The translations under genes and the position numbers were made by a program. From Tigriopus japonicus (Eukaryota; Arthropoda; Copepoda; Harpacticoida; Harpacticidae): a stretch of DNA of 64,000 nucleotides. Position 1 is the stretch's first letter. The number at the start of each line of letters is the position of its first letter. Positions 10,420 to 21,800 of this stretch are shown here, in pieces. Under the pieces are notes generated by a model that worked only from the letters and a program-made list of their open reading frames with translations, did no database searches and was not told the origin of the DNA. The stretch is taken from the NCBI GenBank assembly GCA_010645155.1, contig CM021320.1:4525590-4589589 (forward strand), read 5' to 3'.

Positions 10420-11410
10420 TGATGGTTAATCAACAGCTTAGGCAGAACTAGTTTAAACTTTTGCTTCTTACAGTACTTTAAAGATTTTCCGAATCCTGAG
10501 ACTTATGAATCTAAGGACTCCGCTTATCAAATAACATGATGTTAATTATATTTTTCCATTGTGTTCTAGTCCAAAGTAAGTTCCTTCAGTTGATATCTCC
10601 ACTTGAAGTAAATTTCCATTTAAACTTTGGTCAAGGGAAACTCAAAGCTCGATGAACTCCGCTATCAAACTGAAAAAAATCACTAGGAGTGCACTCATTG
10701 CAAATTAAAAGACCAAAAAGTGAAAATAAAAGTGGCCTTATAAAAAAAAGGTTAAGTGCATATAATCTTAAATGAACTGTCTTCATAAGGCGATTGATCC
10801 GGTTTATTTAGGTAAATTAACCCAGATTCAAGGATTGTACAGATCTGTCCAGAATGAACAAGGGGTCTAACAATTAGGAAAGCTTAGTCCAGTCCGAGAA
10901 GAATTTGTATTTAGGAATGATATTTTTGGAACATGTAATTTACCTTGATTCCATGACATTCAAGGCTCATTTCGAAATCAGTTCTTGCTTATGTCATTTA
11001 CATCGTGTTGAAAACAAGCTCAACCGTCAACTGGTTTCTGCCAAAGAGCCTTGGAAGGCAAGAAATCTTGACAAACATCGCAATCCATACCTTTGTAAAA
11101 TTGTGCAACATCGCTGGCTTTGTTACTGAACCTCACAGTATTCTAGAAAGGTGGCTGATCCATCAATTTTTATTATGCTGCAAATAATTAGCAACACATT
11201 TTTGTTCCATGTCATTATCCTTGATAAGTGGGCTCGGTATGTACTGCAAATGTTGTCTTGTGTACGTAATTCATTAAACATATCGGCATCCGAGGGAATG
11301 ATATTTACCCTCGCCCTTTGAGAAGTCATTAATTTCTATTCCGTCAGTTTCAAGCACTTTATTATGGTGATTTCCTTTAATAGCTCGTACAACTATTCAA
11401 TAACCTTACT
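10420..11410. other. Intergenic, no gene recognised
   Basis: Similarity to the gene 2 upstream region ends near 10420. The rest shows only short chance ORFs. Confidence 0.35.
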
Positions 11411-11418
11411 AACATAAT

Positions 11419-11757
11419 TAGTGATGGACCGTAAAGGCTCTAACCCGAAGCCGAAAGTTTCGGCCGAAAGAGGGCTTAACAGAAATCGAAACCGAAACCG
11501 AAAGCAGCTGACTATAAAAATATATGTTACATAATTCATTTGAAAAATTCAAATTGCTCTTGTGTTCGATGTTGAGTAATCGCATATTTTATAAGTGGGA
11601 AAATTTAAGTTTCAGAAGTTTTTGGACTAAAAACATCTTCGATTTCGTGGTCAAACATTATTGCGCATGTCTGCTTTCGGTTTCGGTAAGCATAACCGAA
11701 ACCGAAACCAAAACCAAAACCGAGATTAAGCCCGAAAACACTTTCAGTCCATCACTA
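11419..11757. mobile_element. hAT-like MITE, CCGAAA family, copy with one repeat unit
   Basis: 339 bp. Termini are TAGTGATGGACCG and (C)AGTCCATCACTA. The flanks AACATAAT (11411-11418) and ACGATAAT (11758-11765) match at 6 of 8. Both ends carry GAAACCGAAA words. Only one copy of the 35-bp unit seen eight times in the copy at 19992 is present. Confidence 0.82.
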
Positions 11758-11765
11758 ACGATAAT

Positions 11766-12446
11766 TATTGACTTTAAAATTCCTTAGACGAAGGCCGAAA
11801 ATTATTTTACACCCTTTGAAATCAATTACTTTCAATTTTGCGCTAAAATTTCAAAGACACATCGAGAACAGGTCAAATAGCAGAAAAGTATTCATGTGAC
11901 CACTGACCACTTCCATACGTTTAAATAGTGGCAAAAATTGAAAGTATCGATAAAAATCTGAGAAATTTTGCCTGGAAAGTGTATTGTCGGCGGATTAAGT
12001 TGCGTCTAAATAGGGTTCAACAACAATTGTGAAAGTAACCATTTTGAATTTTCTCTTTAAACTAAGAATTACTTTTGACAAAGTGAGAATGACTTTGGTC
12101 AGGTCAAACAGATGTGAAACAGAGCCATGGATATAAATTTTGGTCACTTTTGGTCCTCACCCCCCTTCTATACCCCACCAAATTTCTTGTTACGGATGTG
12201 GAATACCGGGTCCAGGAGGTTTAAGAGATCAACATATCGGGTGGGCTCTGACATGTCACTAATCATTTGGCCAAAAGACTTCTTAGATGAATTCTTCAAC
12301 ACATATTGGCCCGCTTAAATGTGGTCGAATTCAGGCTAATTGGTGAACATATGCTCAGTGCGACGGTACGGCATATCATTGATGGGCTTGGATGCCATGA
12401 GTCAATTGATTTAGCGTGTGGGTTTGGTTACAGTTCTATATATACA
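11766..12446. other. Intergenic, no gene recognised
   Basis: No exon or repeat recognised before the fold-back element begins. Confidence 0.35.
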
Positions 12447-13579
12447 CACGGTGTTCCGAATGGCGTTTTAGGTTTGAATCAAAATACCCAAAGACACCAT
12501 GGCACTTTTTGGACCCACAATTCAATGGGGAACAACTTTACTTTTATTGTATTATACAATATTAGGTCCAGGGAAAAAGTTATATACCTAAAAATCTAAT
12601 AAATATATCATTTTTTAACAAACTATTTAATCCATATTTAGAGGCCATTTAGTTACCTAATGAATTCAAATTGAATAAAAATTCATTCAGCAGTAACTGA
12701 GTTATTTGACTTTGAATGGTCCATTTTTGACCCCAAAAAGCTGAAATACGCTACAGTTATATGAAAAAACAAATTCCCAAAGATTTCACATAGTTTTTCA
12801 ATATTGCAAAAATAAATGATTTTTTTCGACTTTCGGAACTTATGTCAAAATAGCTCAAAATAACAAAAAATATCACTTAAAAGGTATTTAAAATACATTT
12901 TCCAGTAAAAAACTTTTGCAGTATCAAAGACACTCAAAGTTGGGTAATAATTTAAAGTTTTGAAGAAATCGGTTAATGTTTCAAGTTTCGATTTTAGTCC
13001 ATTTTGAACATGGTCCTTCTAGAAATCGTAATTTTGGATATGACTCTGTTAGACATTTTTATTTGTAATTTTGGCACAACACACATCATAGTGTACCCTA
13101 AATTGTTATGAAAATAACTTTCCAAAAATCTTATTTAAGTGCATTTTAAGTGATATTTTTTCATATTTTGAGCTTTTTTGACATAAGTTCCAAAACTGAA
13201 AAAAAATAATTTATTTTTGCAATATTGAAAAACTATATGAAATCTTTGGGAATTTGTTTTTTCATATAACTGTAGCGTTTTTCGGCTTTTTGGGGTCAAA
13301 AATGGACCATTCAAAGTCAAATAACTCAGTTACTGCTGAATGATTTTTTATTCAATTTGAATTCATTAGGTAACTAAATGGCCTCTAAATATGGATTAAA
13401 TAGTTTGTTAAAAAATAATATATTTATTAGATTTTTAGATATATAACTTTTTCCCTGGACCTAATCTTATATAATACAATAAAAGTAAAGCTGTTCCCCA
13501 TTGAATTGTGGGTCCAAAAAGTGCCATGGTGTCTTTGGGTATTTTGATTCAAACCTAAAAAGCCATTCGGAACACCGTG
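12447..13579. mobile_element. 1.13-kb fold-back element with ~450-bp TIRs
   Basis: The left arm (12447 to about 12905) is repeated in inverse as the right arm (about 13130-13579), around a unique 225-bp centre. Ends are CACGGTGTTCCGAATGG and its complement, flanked by a 4-bp direct repeat TACA (12443-12446, 13580-13583). There is no transposase. CAC ends with a 4-bp duplication recall Chapaev/CMC elements; this is inference only. Confidence 0.8.
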
Positions 13580-13654
13580 TACAGAAATGTCACTCTCAAA
13601 TTGTTTGTGATTCAACAAGCTTGCACTGTGTGTCCAATTAGATCCAATCCAATT

Positions 13655-13868
13655 GGATTGGACATTGAACACAACTAGTTACGTGATTCAAAACTGGAAT
13701 TTGCAATTTCATGGAGTCAGTGGCGGAATTGCTCTCTCAATTGCTATGCTCGAACAAGAGCAATGCATAAAGAATCAAGTCACCTGGCACCCTTGCTGCT
13801 GGACTGCTGAAATGAGCTCAAAACAAATCTCCACAGACCTAACTGGAGCGACATTTTTGTCTTTATAG
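13655..13868 (+). repeat. Dispersed repeat, copy 1
   Basis: About 210 bp matching 30935-31135 in the same orientation, including GGAGTCAGTGGC, CAAAACAAATCTCCAC and CTGG..(C/T)GACATTT. No coding sense or termini could be recognised. Confidence 0.65.
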
Positions 13869-14063
13869 AACTGTAAGGTTGGTGTGTCTTTTCATGGAGC
13901 GTGAGTGTAGACAAGCGTCACGACCAGCTCATGCAGTTGATGCATTTACAAAGAGACAAAATTTGGCATAATTCAAGACTTTGAGCAAAATGTGTTGCAT
14001 TGACTAGTTCTAGTAGTGTAATGATGGTTTAGCTATACCAATTTTTTTGTGTTTTATTAAACA

Positions 14064-15189
14064 ATTGTGTTATATAAGTTTACGTCCAAGGAAAAAGTTA
14101 TATACCTAAAGGCCTATTAACTATATTTTTTTCGATACACTATTTAATCCATGTTTAGAGATCATTTAGTTACCTGTTGAATTTAAATTAAATAAAAATA
14201 TGTTCATCAACAGCTGAGTTATTTGCGTTTGAATGGCCCCTTTTTGACCTCAAGAAGTCAAAGAACGAGACAGTTAGTTATATCAGAAAAACAAATTCCC
14301 AAAGATTTCATACATCTTTTCAATGTCGCGAAAGAAAATGAAATTTTTGGAGTTTTTAAGTTTAGGTCAAAAGAGCTCAATATAATATTAAAACAAGATT
14401 TTCGGATTTTTTTTGGTGGGGCGGATTTTTTATTTAGAGTTAATGATCAATATGCTTTATATAATTAACGTTTATACGAAATTTGATCCACCAATTCTAA
14501 ATACTGTATATCTAATTCTTTTCATAGTTATTTAGATTACACTTTTTTGTGCCTACTGCCTAAATTACAAATTAAGATAGCTGACAGATTCATATTCAAA
14601 TTTACGATTTCTTGAAGGACAATGTTTAAATTGGAGTAATATTGAAACTTGAAACATCAAGCGAATTTTTCAAAATTTCAAAGTTTTACCCAACTTTGAG
14701 TGTCTTTGACAATGCAAAATATTTTTATCGGAAAACGTATTTTCAGTGCCTTTAAAGTGAGATTTTATATTAATTTAAGGTATTTTGACATAAACCTTAA
14801 AACTCAAAAAAAACTCATTTTCTATGACGACATTGAAAAGCTGTATGAAATCTTTGGGAATTTGTTTTTTTTTTCATGAAACTGTAGCTTTTTTCGGCTT
14901 TTGGGGTCAAAAATGGGCCATTCAAACGCAAATAACTTTGCTGCTGATAAATATATTTTTATTTAATTTGAATTCATGAGGTGACCAAATGATCTCTAAA
15001 TATGGATCAAATATTATATCGAAAAAAAGCTTTAATTAGGAGGTTTAGGTTTATAAGTGTTTCCCTGGACGTAAACTTTTATGGCACAATGAAAGTAAAG
15101 TTGTTCCCCATTGAATTTTGGGTCCTAAAAATGCCAAGATGTCTTTGGGTTCTTCGATCCAAACCTAAAAAACCATTCAAAACACCTTG
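14064..15189. mobile_element. Second fold-back element, left end lost
   Basis: Diverged relative of the element at 12447. Both arms contain the same TTTGAATGG.CC.TTTTTGACC and CAAATTCCCAAAGATTTCA blocks in inverse orientation. The internal segment is inverted relative to the first copy. The right end (CCATTCAAAACACCTTG) is recognisable. The left arm starts inside the TIR, so the outer 80 bp are missing or replaced. Confidence 0.75.
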
Positions 15190-15826
15190 AGTAAAAAGAT
15201 ATTTGGCAGCCCAATTCAGCCAAAAATAAAGGTACTCCATTTGGGATCAACACTCAAATCACACCTATGATGTAATTCATTGTAATAATTAGACTTAATT
15301 TCATATGAGCTCAGAGTAGTTAAAATTGTAATACATTACACTTTGGCACATGTAATTGTGATTTTTCAATGAGGCATGCATAAGATTGTTTGTGTTTTGA
15401 GAAATCTCGCAACCTTTTGACTGGAACTTAGCTTACCAATAGCCAAAGATGATCGCAATGGGAGTGATTACCGTATCATTTTACGGACCTGCTGCCGTCT
15501 CTAACTGCCGTTAGCAGTGTAGGCTTGCTAAAAAATCTCAGTTTTCAAAGGTCAGATTTTCGAAAAATGTTGCATTTATGGGTAATGGCATGGTTAATGT
15601 ATGTTGAGAAGTATTGCAAAGTAATTTGAAAACAAATGGAGAAATTGGAAGCCTTCAATTAAACAAATTACGTGTTTTTTAGGTTTAGTTGCCCCAGGAA
15701 CCGATCGCCTCTGGCCATCTTGTTATTCAAAGTCAGGCATTCCTAATTTCAAAGTTCGGAAGAACCCTCTCAACTTATGTAGCGAAATTTTAGATAAAAG
15801 CAACAAAACATACTTTTTTGCAAATA

Positions 15827-17112
15827 CAGTGTGTCTACCCAAATCCCTAACATCAGTTTAACTTGTCATAACTTGGGAACCCTTTGCTGGATTGGCGCGT
15901 ACTTTGTATTAATAGGTACAGTAAACAATTCTAAACCGGTTTTATGTAAACAATATTGAGTTACGACAAAATTGAGAGAAGATGGAGGCTAGAAGGCAAA
16001 GGGTGTCCGATCTTCTCGACGCCGGAGCTAAGACGAATGACGTCTGCCGCATCGTTGGCTGCAGTCGCTGGCTTGTCGCCCACGTCAAGAAGCTTAAAGA
16101 CGCCGGGAGAGACATCTCCAGGAAGCCTGGCTCCGGGGGGCACAACAAGAAGCTGACAGCCGAGTTCCTGGCCGACCTGAAGGTGAAGATTGAGGCCAGT
16201 CCCTCCACAAGCCAGAGGAACCTGGCAAAGACCTTGGACGTCTCCAAAAGGAGCATTCAGAAGGCCATAAAGTTCCTTGGGATGAAGTCCTATGTCTGTT
16301 GAGTGAGGCAGCTCCTCTTGGAGCAGACCATGGCAACAAGGGTCCTCAAAGGCAGACGTCTTTTGACCTGGATGAAGCACAATGGCGCGTCCACCGTGCG
16401 CATTTTCTCAGACAAGAAGATGTGGACTGTGGACAGGGCCAGGAACGCCAGGAACGACAGATGGCTGGCCTATCAGGTCGAGGATGTCCCTCCCATCATG
16501 AAGACAAAGCATCCAGCGTCGGCAATGATGTTAGGTGTCGTGGCAAGCAACGGCGCCAGGATGCCCCCCCTTCTGGTTCGCCAACGGCCTCAAGATCGAC
16601 ACAGAGGTGTACCTGGATGTCTTGAAAAACGTGGTAAAGCCCTGGATTGACGCCACCTTTCCTCAGGGTGGCTATGTGTGGCAGCAGGACTCGGCTCTGA
16701 GCCACAAGAGCAAGAAGGTTCAGAAGTGGTGCTCAGAGAACTTTGAGAATTTCTGGCCCTGGACGATGTGGCCCCCGTTGTCGCCAGACTGCTCGCCACT
16801 CGATTACGCCGTTTGGGGCGAAGTGGAGAGGAAGGCTTGCTCGACCCCCACGCAAGTGTTGGCGACCTCAAGGCAGCGGTTGAGCGTGAGTGGGCCAACA
16901 TGTCCGAGGAGTACGTCGTCAAGGCCTGCAAGGCGTTTCGGCCCAGGATCGAGGCCACGCTGGCCGCAAACGGTGGCTATTTCGAGAAATAGGAAGCTAA
17001 TACCTTTAATAAATACCCCCTAAAATTTCATTGCTGTATCTTATTTCATCTTTGAGAATCAGGCAGATTGTTTTCATGCGGCAATTTGTTAGGGATTTGG
17101 GTAGACACACTG
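15827..17112 (+). mobile_element. maT-type mariner element
   Basis: 1286 bp bounded by perfect 25-bp TIRs (start CAGTGTGTCTACCC, end GGGTAGACACACTG) and by TA dinucleotides (15825-15826, 17113-17114). Its interior is clearly more GC-rich than the flanks. It encodes a broken DD37D transposase. Insertion into a repeat with an empty counterpart at 24.3-24.8 kb shows it arrived after that repeat dispersed. Confidence 0.95.
15982..16992 (+). pseudogene. Mariner (maT, DD37D) transposase, disrupted
   Basis: Cut-and-paste transposase of the Tc1/mariner superfamily. The first part (15982-16299) has the N-terminal helix-turn-helix region starting MEARRQRVSDLLDAG. An in-frame TGA at 16300-16302 interrupts it. 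The same frame continues with the first catalytic Asp (IFSDKK). A frameshift near 16560 moves to the frame with the second Asp (WQQDSALSH) and the third (SPDCSPLDYAVW). There are 37 residues between the last two, so DD37D. Another frameshift near 16840 leads to the C-terminus ending NGGYFEK at the TAG. One nonsense and two frameshift changes mean no functional protein. The element may still be mobilised in trans because its TIRs are intact. Confidence 0.9.
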
Positions 17113-17607
17113 TATAATGTCAAGAATTGCTATTTCAACTTCAATTTGTGCAGATAAGAAAGGCATTGTTGCAATCACCAGGCCTAAACCTTCATTTTAG
17201 TTACCTCGCACGCTCATCAGAAACACAGGTCTTCCGAACTTTTTTTCCCGCCAAAAATTATGACGTCACTAGTAATTGCTGTAATAGGTGGAAAACCTCG
17301 CAAAAATTCTGATCATCACATCATACGGGATGGTAAATTTGAGAAAAGCTTCTTCGATTTGGTAAGTTTTGGATTGATTTCAAATTAACTTAGCTTTCTG
17401 TAATTAAATAACCTATTCAACAAGCAGCGACTCTTAACGAACAATAAACATCGCCAAGAATATCCCTAAAATTTTCATTTCTATATGGTACGTAAATTGA
17501 TGAACCCTTAGTAAAAATGCTTTTTGCACATCGGTTGGATTTTGCCGTTAAAAACAATGAAAAAAGTTTGCATTGAGAAAAGAGTGATTAAAATATAATT
17601 CAGCCAG

Positions 17608-17760
17608 AATATGACCGGGCGTGCTAACGTGTTCTTAAGGGTCGAGTGTAAGTGCTTCCCCAGACGGCGTGAGTTCGAATCTTGTTGGGGAAAGAATTCT
17701 TGCTGTCGGGAGAAAAATAAATCACTCACGGGCATGGGTCTGCTTCTAACTCTAACACCC
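17608..17760 (+). repeat. Possible tRNA-derived SINE
   Basis: It contains a B-box-like GAGTTCGAATC preceded at tRNA-like distance by a CTAACGTG segment, in otherwise unique sequence. No second copy was seen in this window. Confidence 0.3.
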
Positions 17761-17769
17761 GTGGTACAA

Positions 17770-18830
17770 ATAATTCACATAAAAATGAATTTTGAATTTT
17801 TGGTAAAAGATACCTCCAGATCAGAGGCGCTATGTAAATTTGTAAATTCCTTCAAAAGCAAAAAAAAATTAAATTAAAATAACAATTTACCAAAGTAAGT
17901 GTTGGACCAAAAGCTCATTCAGCGGAAATTTTATTTTCTGTTATGCCCACTAAAAGCAGACATGCATTTAAAAGACTTTCTGGAATTTGAAATAAAATCA
18001 AACTATTTTTGTGGTTCACCTACGTATGTTACCTCTGAAACTAAACTTAATTTCTAATATACAAAGTTCGAGGAGTTCTTTTTATATCCCATGGTTGAAA
18101 TAATTCAAAGGGTAAATTATGACTTTAAACAACTTTATATTAAGCGCTTTTCTGTTTCGGTTATATGTCTTTTCAGTTCATAACTAAAAGAAGGCTACCA
18201 AGTGGCAACTATTCATGATTTTAGCCGCCAACTGGCAACTTTCAATATTTAGCTGATGGCCCCAGATGTTCACACCAATGTGTGATTGAGATCGCTTAAG
18301 CAGTTGTAGTATTTGCAATGCACCATGTAGTATTTGCTAGTCAGTCAAATGAGTTAGTTTACTAAAGATGGCCGAAACTTGTTTTGAACTTTCGTATTAG
18401 ACCCTAAAATATGCTTGCTTAAAACTATTCGCAATGTGTGTTAATAAGACTGACAAGTAGCACAGAATAAAATAAAAGATTGTCATTTTTCTTGGATAAA
18501 GTTTGCTTTTTCCTAGAAAGAAAAAATTGTCTTTTGATTGCTGGGATAGTAATACTTAAAACATTTTAGCCCATTCAAGAGATAAAATAATACAACATTA
18601 GAAGCTTCGGGGTCTATGATTGATCTCATTCCTTACAAGAACAATATTTGTAATGTCAGAAAAAATGTCTGAATCCCTAATTTTATGTTCCAGGGAACAA
18701 ATAATGACGCAACATTACATCCAGATGTAATTCTTGTCTCATGCATGTGATTGCAAGGCGACTCTGTACAAAGGGTACAAAGACATCGGAACCTATCGAA
18801 ACAAATTTCTAGATACCTCTCTCTACTAGC
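17770..18830. other. Intergenic upstream of transporter gene
   Basis: No exon recognised. No clear TATA/Inr pair was found for the downstream gene. Confidence 0.3.
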
Positions 18831-18837
18831 GACAAAA

Positions 18838-21800
18838 ATGAAACCGATTACCAAACCCGAAGAGGATGGCATCGTACAACTGTTGAAACGATTTCCCACC
18901 CAAGTAAGAGTCCATTTTTCAAGTGATCTGGGTCTGAATTCCCAACTCATACTTGGTACTTAAAGTAAGATTTCAAGTATGAAGTTATTTTATAGAAGGA
19001 GGACTTCAAGTACCAAGTATTTCTTTCTTTCTAGCTTTGTTCTCGAGGTTTTTCAACCGATATAAGGGACTGTTTTCCCTGTAAGTCATTTTGTGTCAAC
19101 ACGATAAAATATTTGATCAGTCAATTTGTTAGAATTTGCCGCTCTAGGGCAACCTTGAATGTAAGATTGGCCAGGAAAATTTGACAAGAAACGATCTTAA
19201 ACTCGCTTAGAACTTAGACAAAAGGTCATCTAATCTGTAGAGTCTGATAGAACAAGCCAAAAAATTGTATGACATTGGCCCTCTGTTCAGTATGAGTTGA
19301 GAATACTGGCCCACGTCTGAAGTAAACGAAATTGGCATTTTGTTTCTAGATTATGTCTTCAATCAACATTAACGTGAGCACATTCATGGTTGGCGGTTCT
19401 ATATCGTTAGGAGCCGTGATGGAGGGAAGAATTGAAGAAGGCAATGATGTGATTCATCTCAGTTCGGAGGAAATTTCATGGATTGGTAAGGAAAATTTAA
19501 TGTTTAGTCTTTTTGTATTGATTGATGAGTTTGACAGAATCACATTCACCCACCCGGTTTTTTTCGAGTTTTCGTTTTGGGCTTGAACGAATCATCTCTT
19601 TTGTAGAAAAATTGCTGAGTCTAGATATTTCATGCTTTCTACCTAAAAAATGTAACACGTTTGACGACTTTGTCCAAGAGATCATGGTTCGAGTATTCCA
19701 AAATGTCTTTTCACATTTTAATGCGAGCAAGATTTTTTTCTTTCACCTTTTGACTTCACAACTTCACAAGTCTTCTCATTGCTTTCAGACACTTGTGGCT
19801 AGGGAGTCCCTAGTAGGGACACGATTTTCAAACGAAAAAAAAATGTTAGTTTTTTCGTATTTTTACTTTTTTCGTCCCAAAAAGTTTTTCTGTCTAATTT
19901 GGATTTTATTCGTCTTTTTTCGTCTAATCAAGCAATTTTATTCGTCTTTTTCGTCAAATTGGTCAAATTGGAATTTTTATTGGATTTTAAGTAGTGATGG
20001 ACCGAAAGGGCTCATAACCGAAACCGAAAGTTTCGGCCGAAAGAGGGCTTAACCGAAACCGAAAGTTTCGGCCGAAAGAGGGCTTAACCGAAACCGAAAG
20101 TTTCGGCCGAAAGAGGGCTTAACCGAAACCGAAAGTTTCGGCCGAAAGAGGGCTTAACCGAAACCGAAAGTTTCGGCCGAAAGAGGGCTTAACCGAAACC
20201 GAAAGTTTCGGCCGAAAGAGGGCTTAACCGAAACCGAAAGTTTCGGCCGAAAGAGGGCTTAACCGAAACCGAAAGTTTCAGCCGAAAGAGGGCTTAACCG
20301 AAACCGAAAGCAGCTGTCTACAAAATTGTATAAATGTAAAATCCACCTTAACAGTTAAATTGCTCATGTGTTCGATATTGGGTAGTCGCTAATTTTGAAA
20401 AATGGGAAAACTTGAATTTCAGAGGTTTTTGGACGATTTTTTTTTCTATTTTGTTGTCAAACTCCATGCTTTATAGTGCATGTCTGCTTTCGGTTTCGGT
20501 AGGTATTACCGAAACCGAAACCGTAATTTCGGCCGAAGGCGCTTTCGGTCCATCACTAATTTTAAGCCATTTAAACGGTTGTTTTCAAATTTTAGAAGTA
20601 GAAAAAAAAAACTTTAGAAAAGTTCAAGATCAAAACTTGGGACAAAGTAATAGTTTGTCAGTTGTGTTTTGCACAAGCAAAATATAATCTTCACTAAAAA
20701 ATCGACTTGTAGAATTGCCTGACAAACACATAAGGAAAGGTCACCATTGTTTTGAAAAAGCTACATCTGCTTTTCACTATAGTTCCTCTGAAAACGTTAC
20801 TCAAGAAAGGGGTAAATTTGATCTATTGGCTGCGCTGAGTTCTGATTCTATATGTGTCACTGACCATTTCTCGTCCATTTGGTACTATCTTTTGTTAATT
20901 TTCTATGTTTTGCCTTTTTTGCACAAATGGGCAGGCTTCTTCTCTGTCACTAAGGCCATACACGTTTTCACTACTTGGTGGGCAGCAGAATTAATCATCT
21001 CGTCTTTTTCAGTCTTTAGGGGCAACCTATTAGTTCTTTCGTATAATGAGTAAGTTTCATTCGTCATTTTACAAAATAGATTCGTTTTTACATTGGTAGT
21101 CATTTTTTCGCAAAATGGGAATCTTTGTTCGTCTTTTTTCGTCTAGTAGGGAATTTTATTCTTCTTCTTTCGTCTAAACGAGACTTTAATTCGTCTTTCT
21201 AGCCTAATTGGGCAATTGTATTCATCAGTTTTTGTATAATTTGACTGCTTTATTCGTCTAAACTTCCTGTCTCTACTCATTGGTCTTATTCTAAAAGGTT
21301 ATACAGATATATGTATGGATGTCAATGGAGTTACTAAGGCAAAGCACGATGCATACAATTAGCTTTATAACTTAGAAATTTAGAATGTATAAGGTGAAAA
21401 ACAATTAAAAAAGTTAAGTAGGCAACGATACTCCTGCTAGTTTTAGCTTATGTTCTTTTGGACGCAAAACGTATGCTTTTTGACCCAAACATATTATTGT
21501 ATTCTCTAGCCCAGGGGTTGGCAACCGTTTTTAGGTCAAGGGACCACCAATTTGACTCCATTTTGTCAAGGGCCCACCAAACACCTTGGTAGGTCCAGGG
21601 GCCCACAAATTAACGATCAAAGAGATTTGGGCCCACGAGCACAGTACAATGGATGGCTTGTAGGCCCACTTTTTTGGACTTTCACCAAAGCGCTTGGGCC
21701 CACCAACGACCACCCTTGGGCCCACATGTGGGCCGCAGCCCACCGTTGCCGATCCCTGCTCTAGTCCAAACCTTAGCTTTTGGTCCATCTCAATTTCACA

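Larger units (their letters stand above)
15459..17284 (+). repeat. Dispersed repeat split by a mariner insertion
   Basis: The outer parts, 15459-15826 and 17113-17284, together match the uninterrupted inverse copy at 24303-24826. A third, more diverged partial copy is at 27816-27998. The empty site in the second copy aligns base for base across the insertion point. It is non-coding and has no clear termini. Confidence 0.8.
19814..21275. mobile_element. Probable hAT-like element with TTCGTC arrays (boundaries tentative)
   Basis: The left end TAGGGACACGA and right end CCTGTCTCTA resemble hAT TIRs. Degenerate tandem units around TTCGTCTAATTGGGCAA occur near both ends (19850-19990 and 21060-21270). 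No 8-bp target duplication could be matched, so the ends are provisional. The CCGAAA-family element at 19992-20558 is nested inside. It lies in transporter intron 2. An inverse relative is at 23600-23850. Confidence 0.5.

Noticed and set aside
15961..16380. 139-codon antisense frame across the mariner
   Set aside because: Open only because the transposase region is GC-rich; no similarity to known proteins.
19522..20052. 176-codon plus-strand frame in transporter intron 2
   Set aside because: Phe/Ser-rich translation of low-complexity TTCGTC repeats running into a MITE.
20019..20298. CRISPR-like array of regular repeats
   Set aside because: Units are directly adjacent with no unique spacers, in an animal genome, within a MITE.
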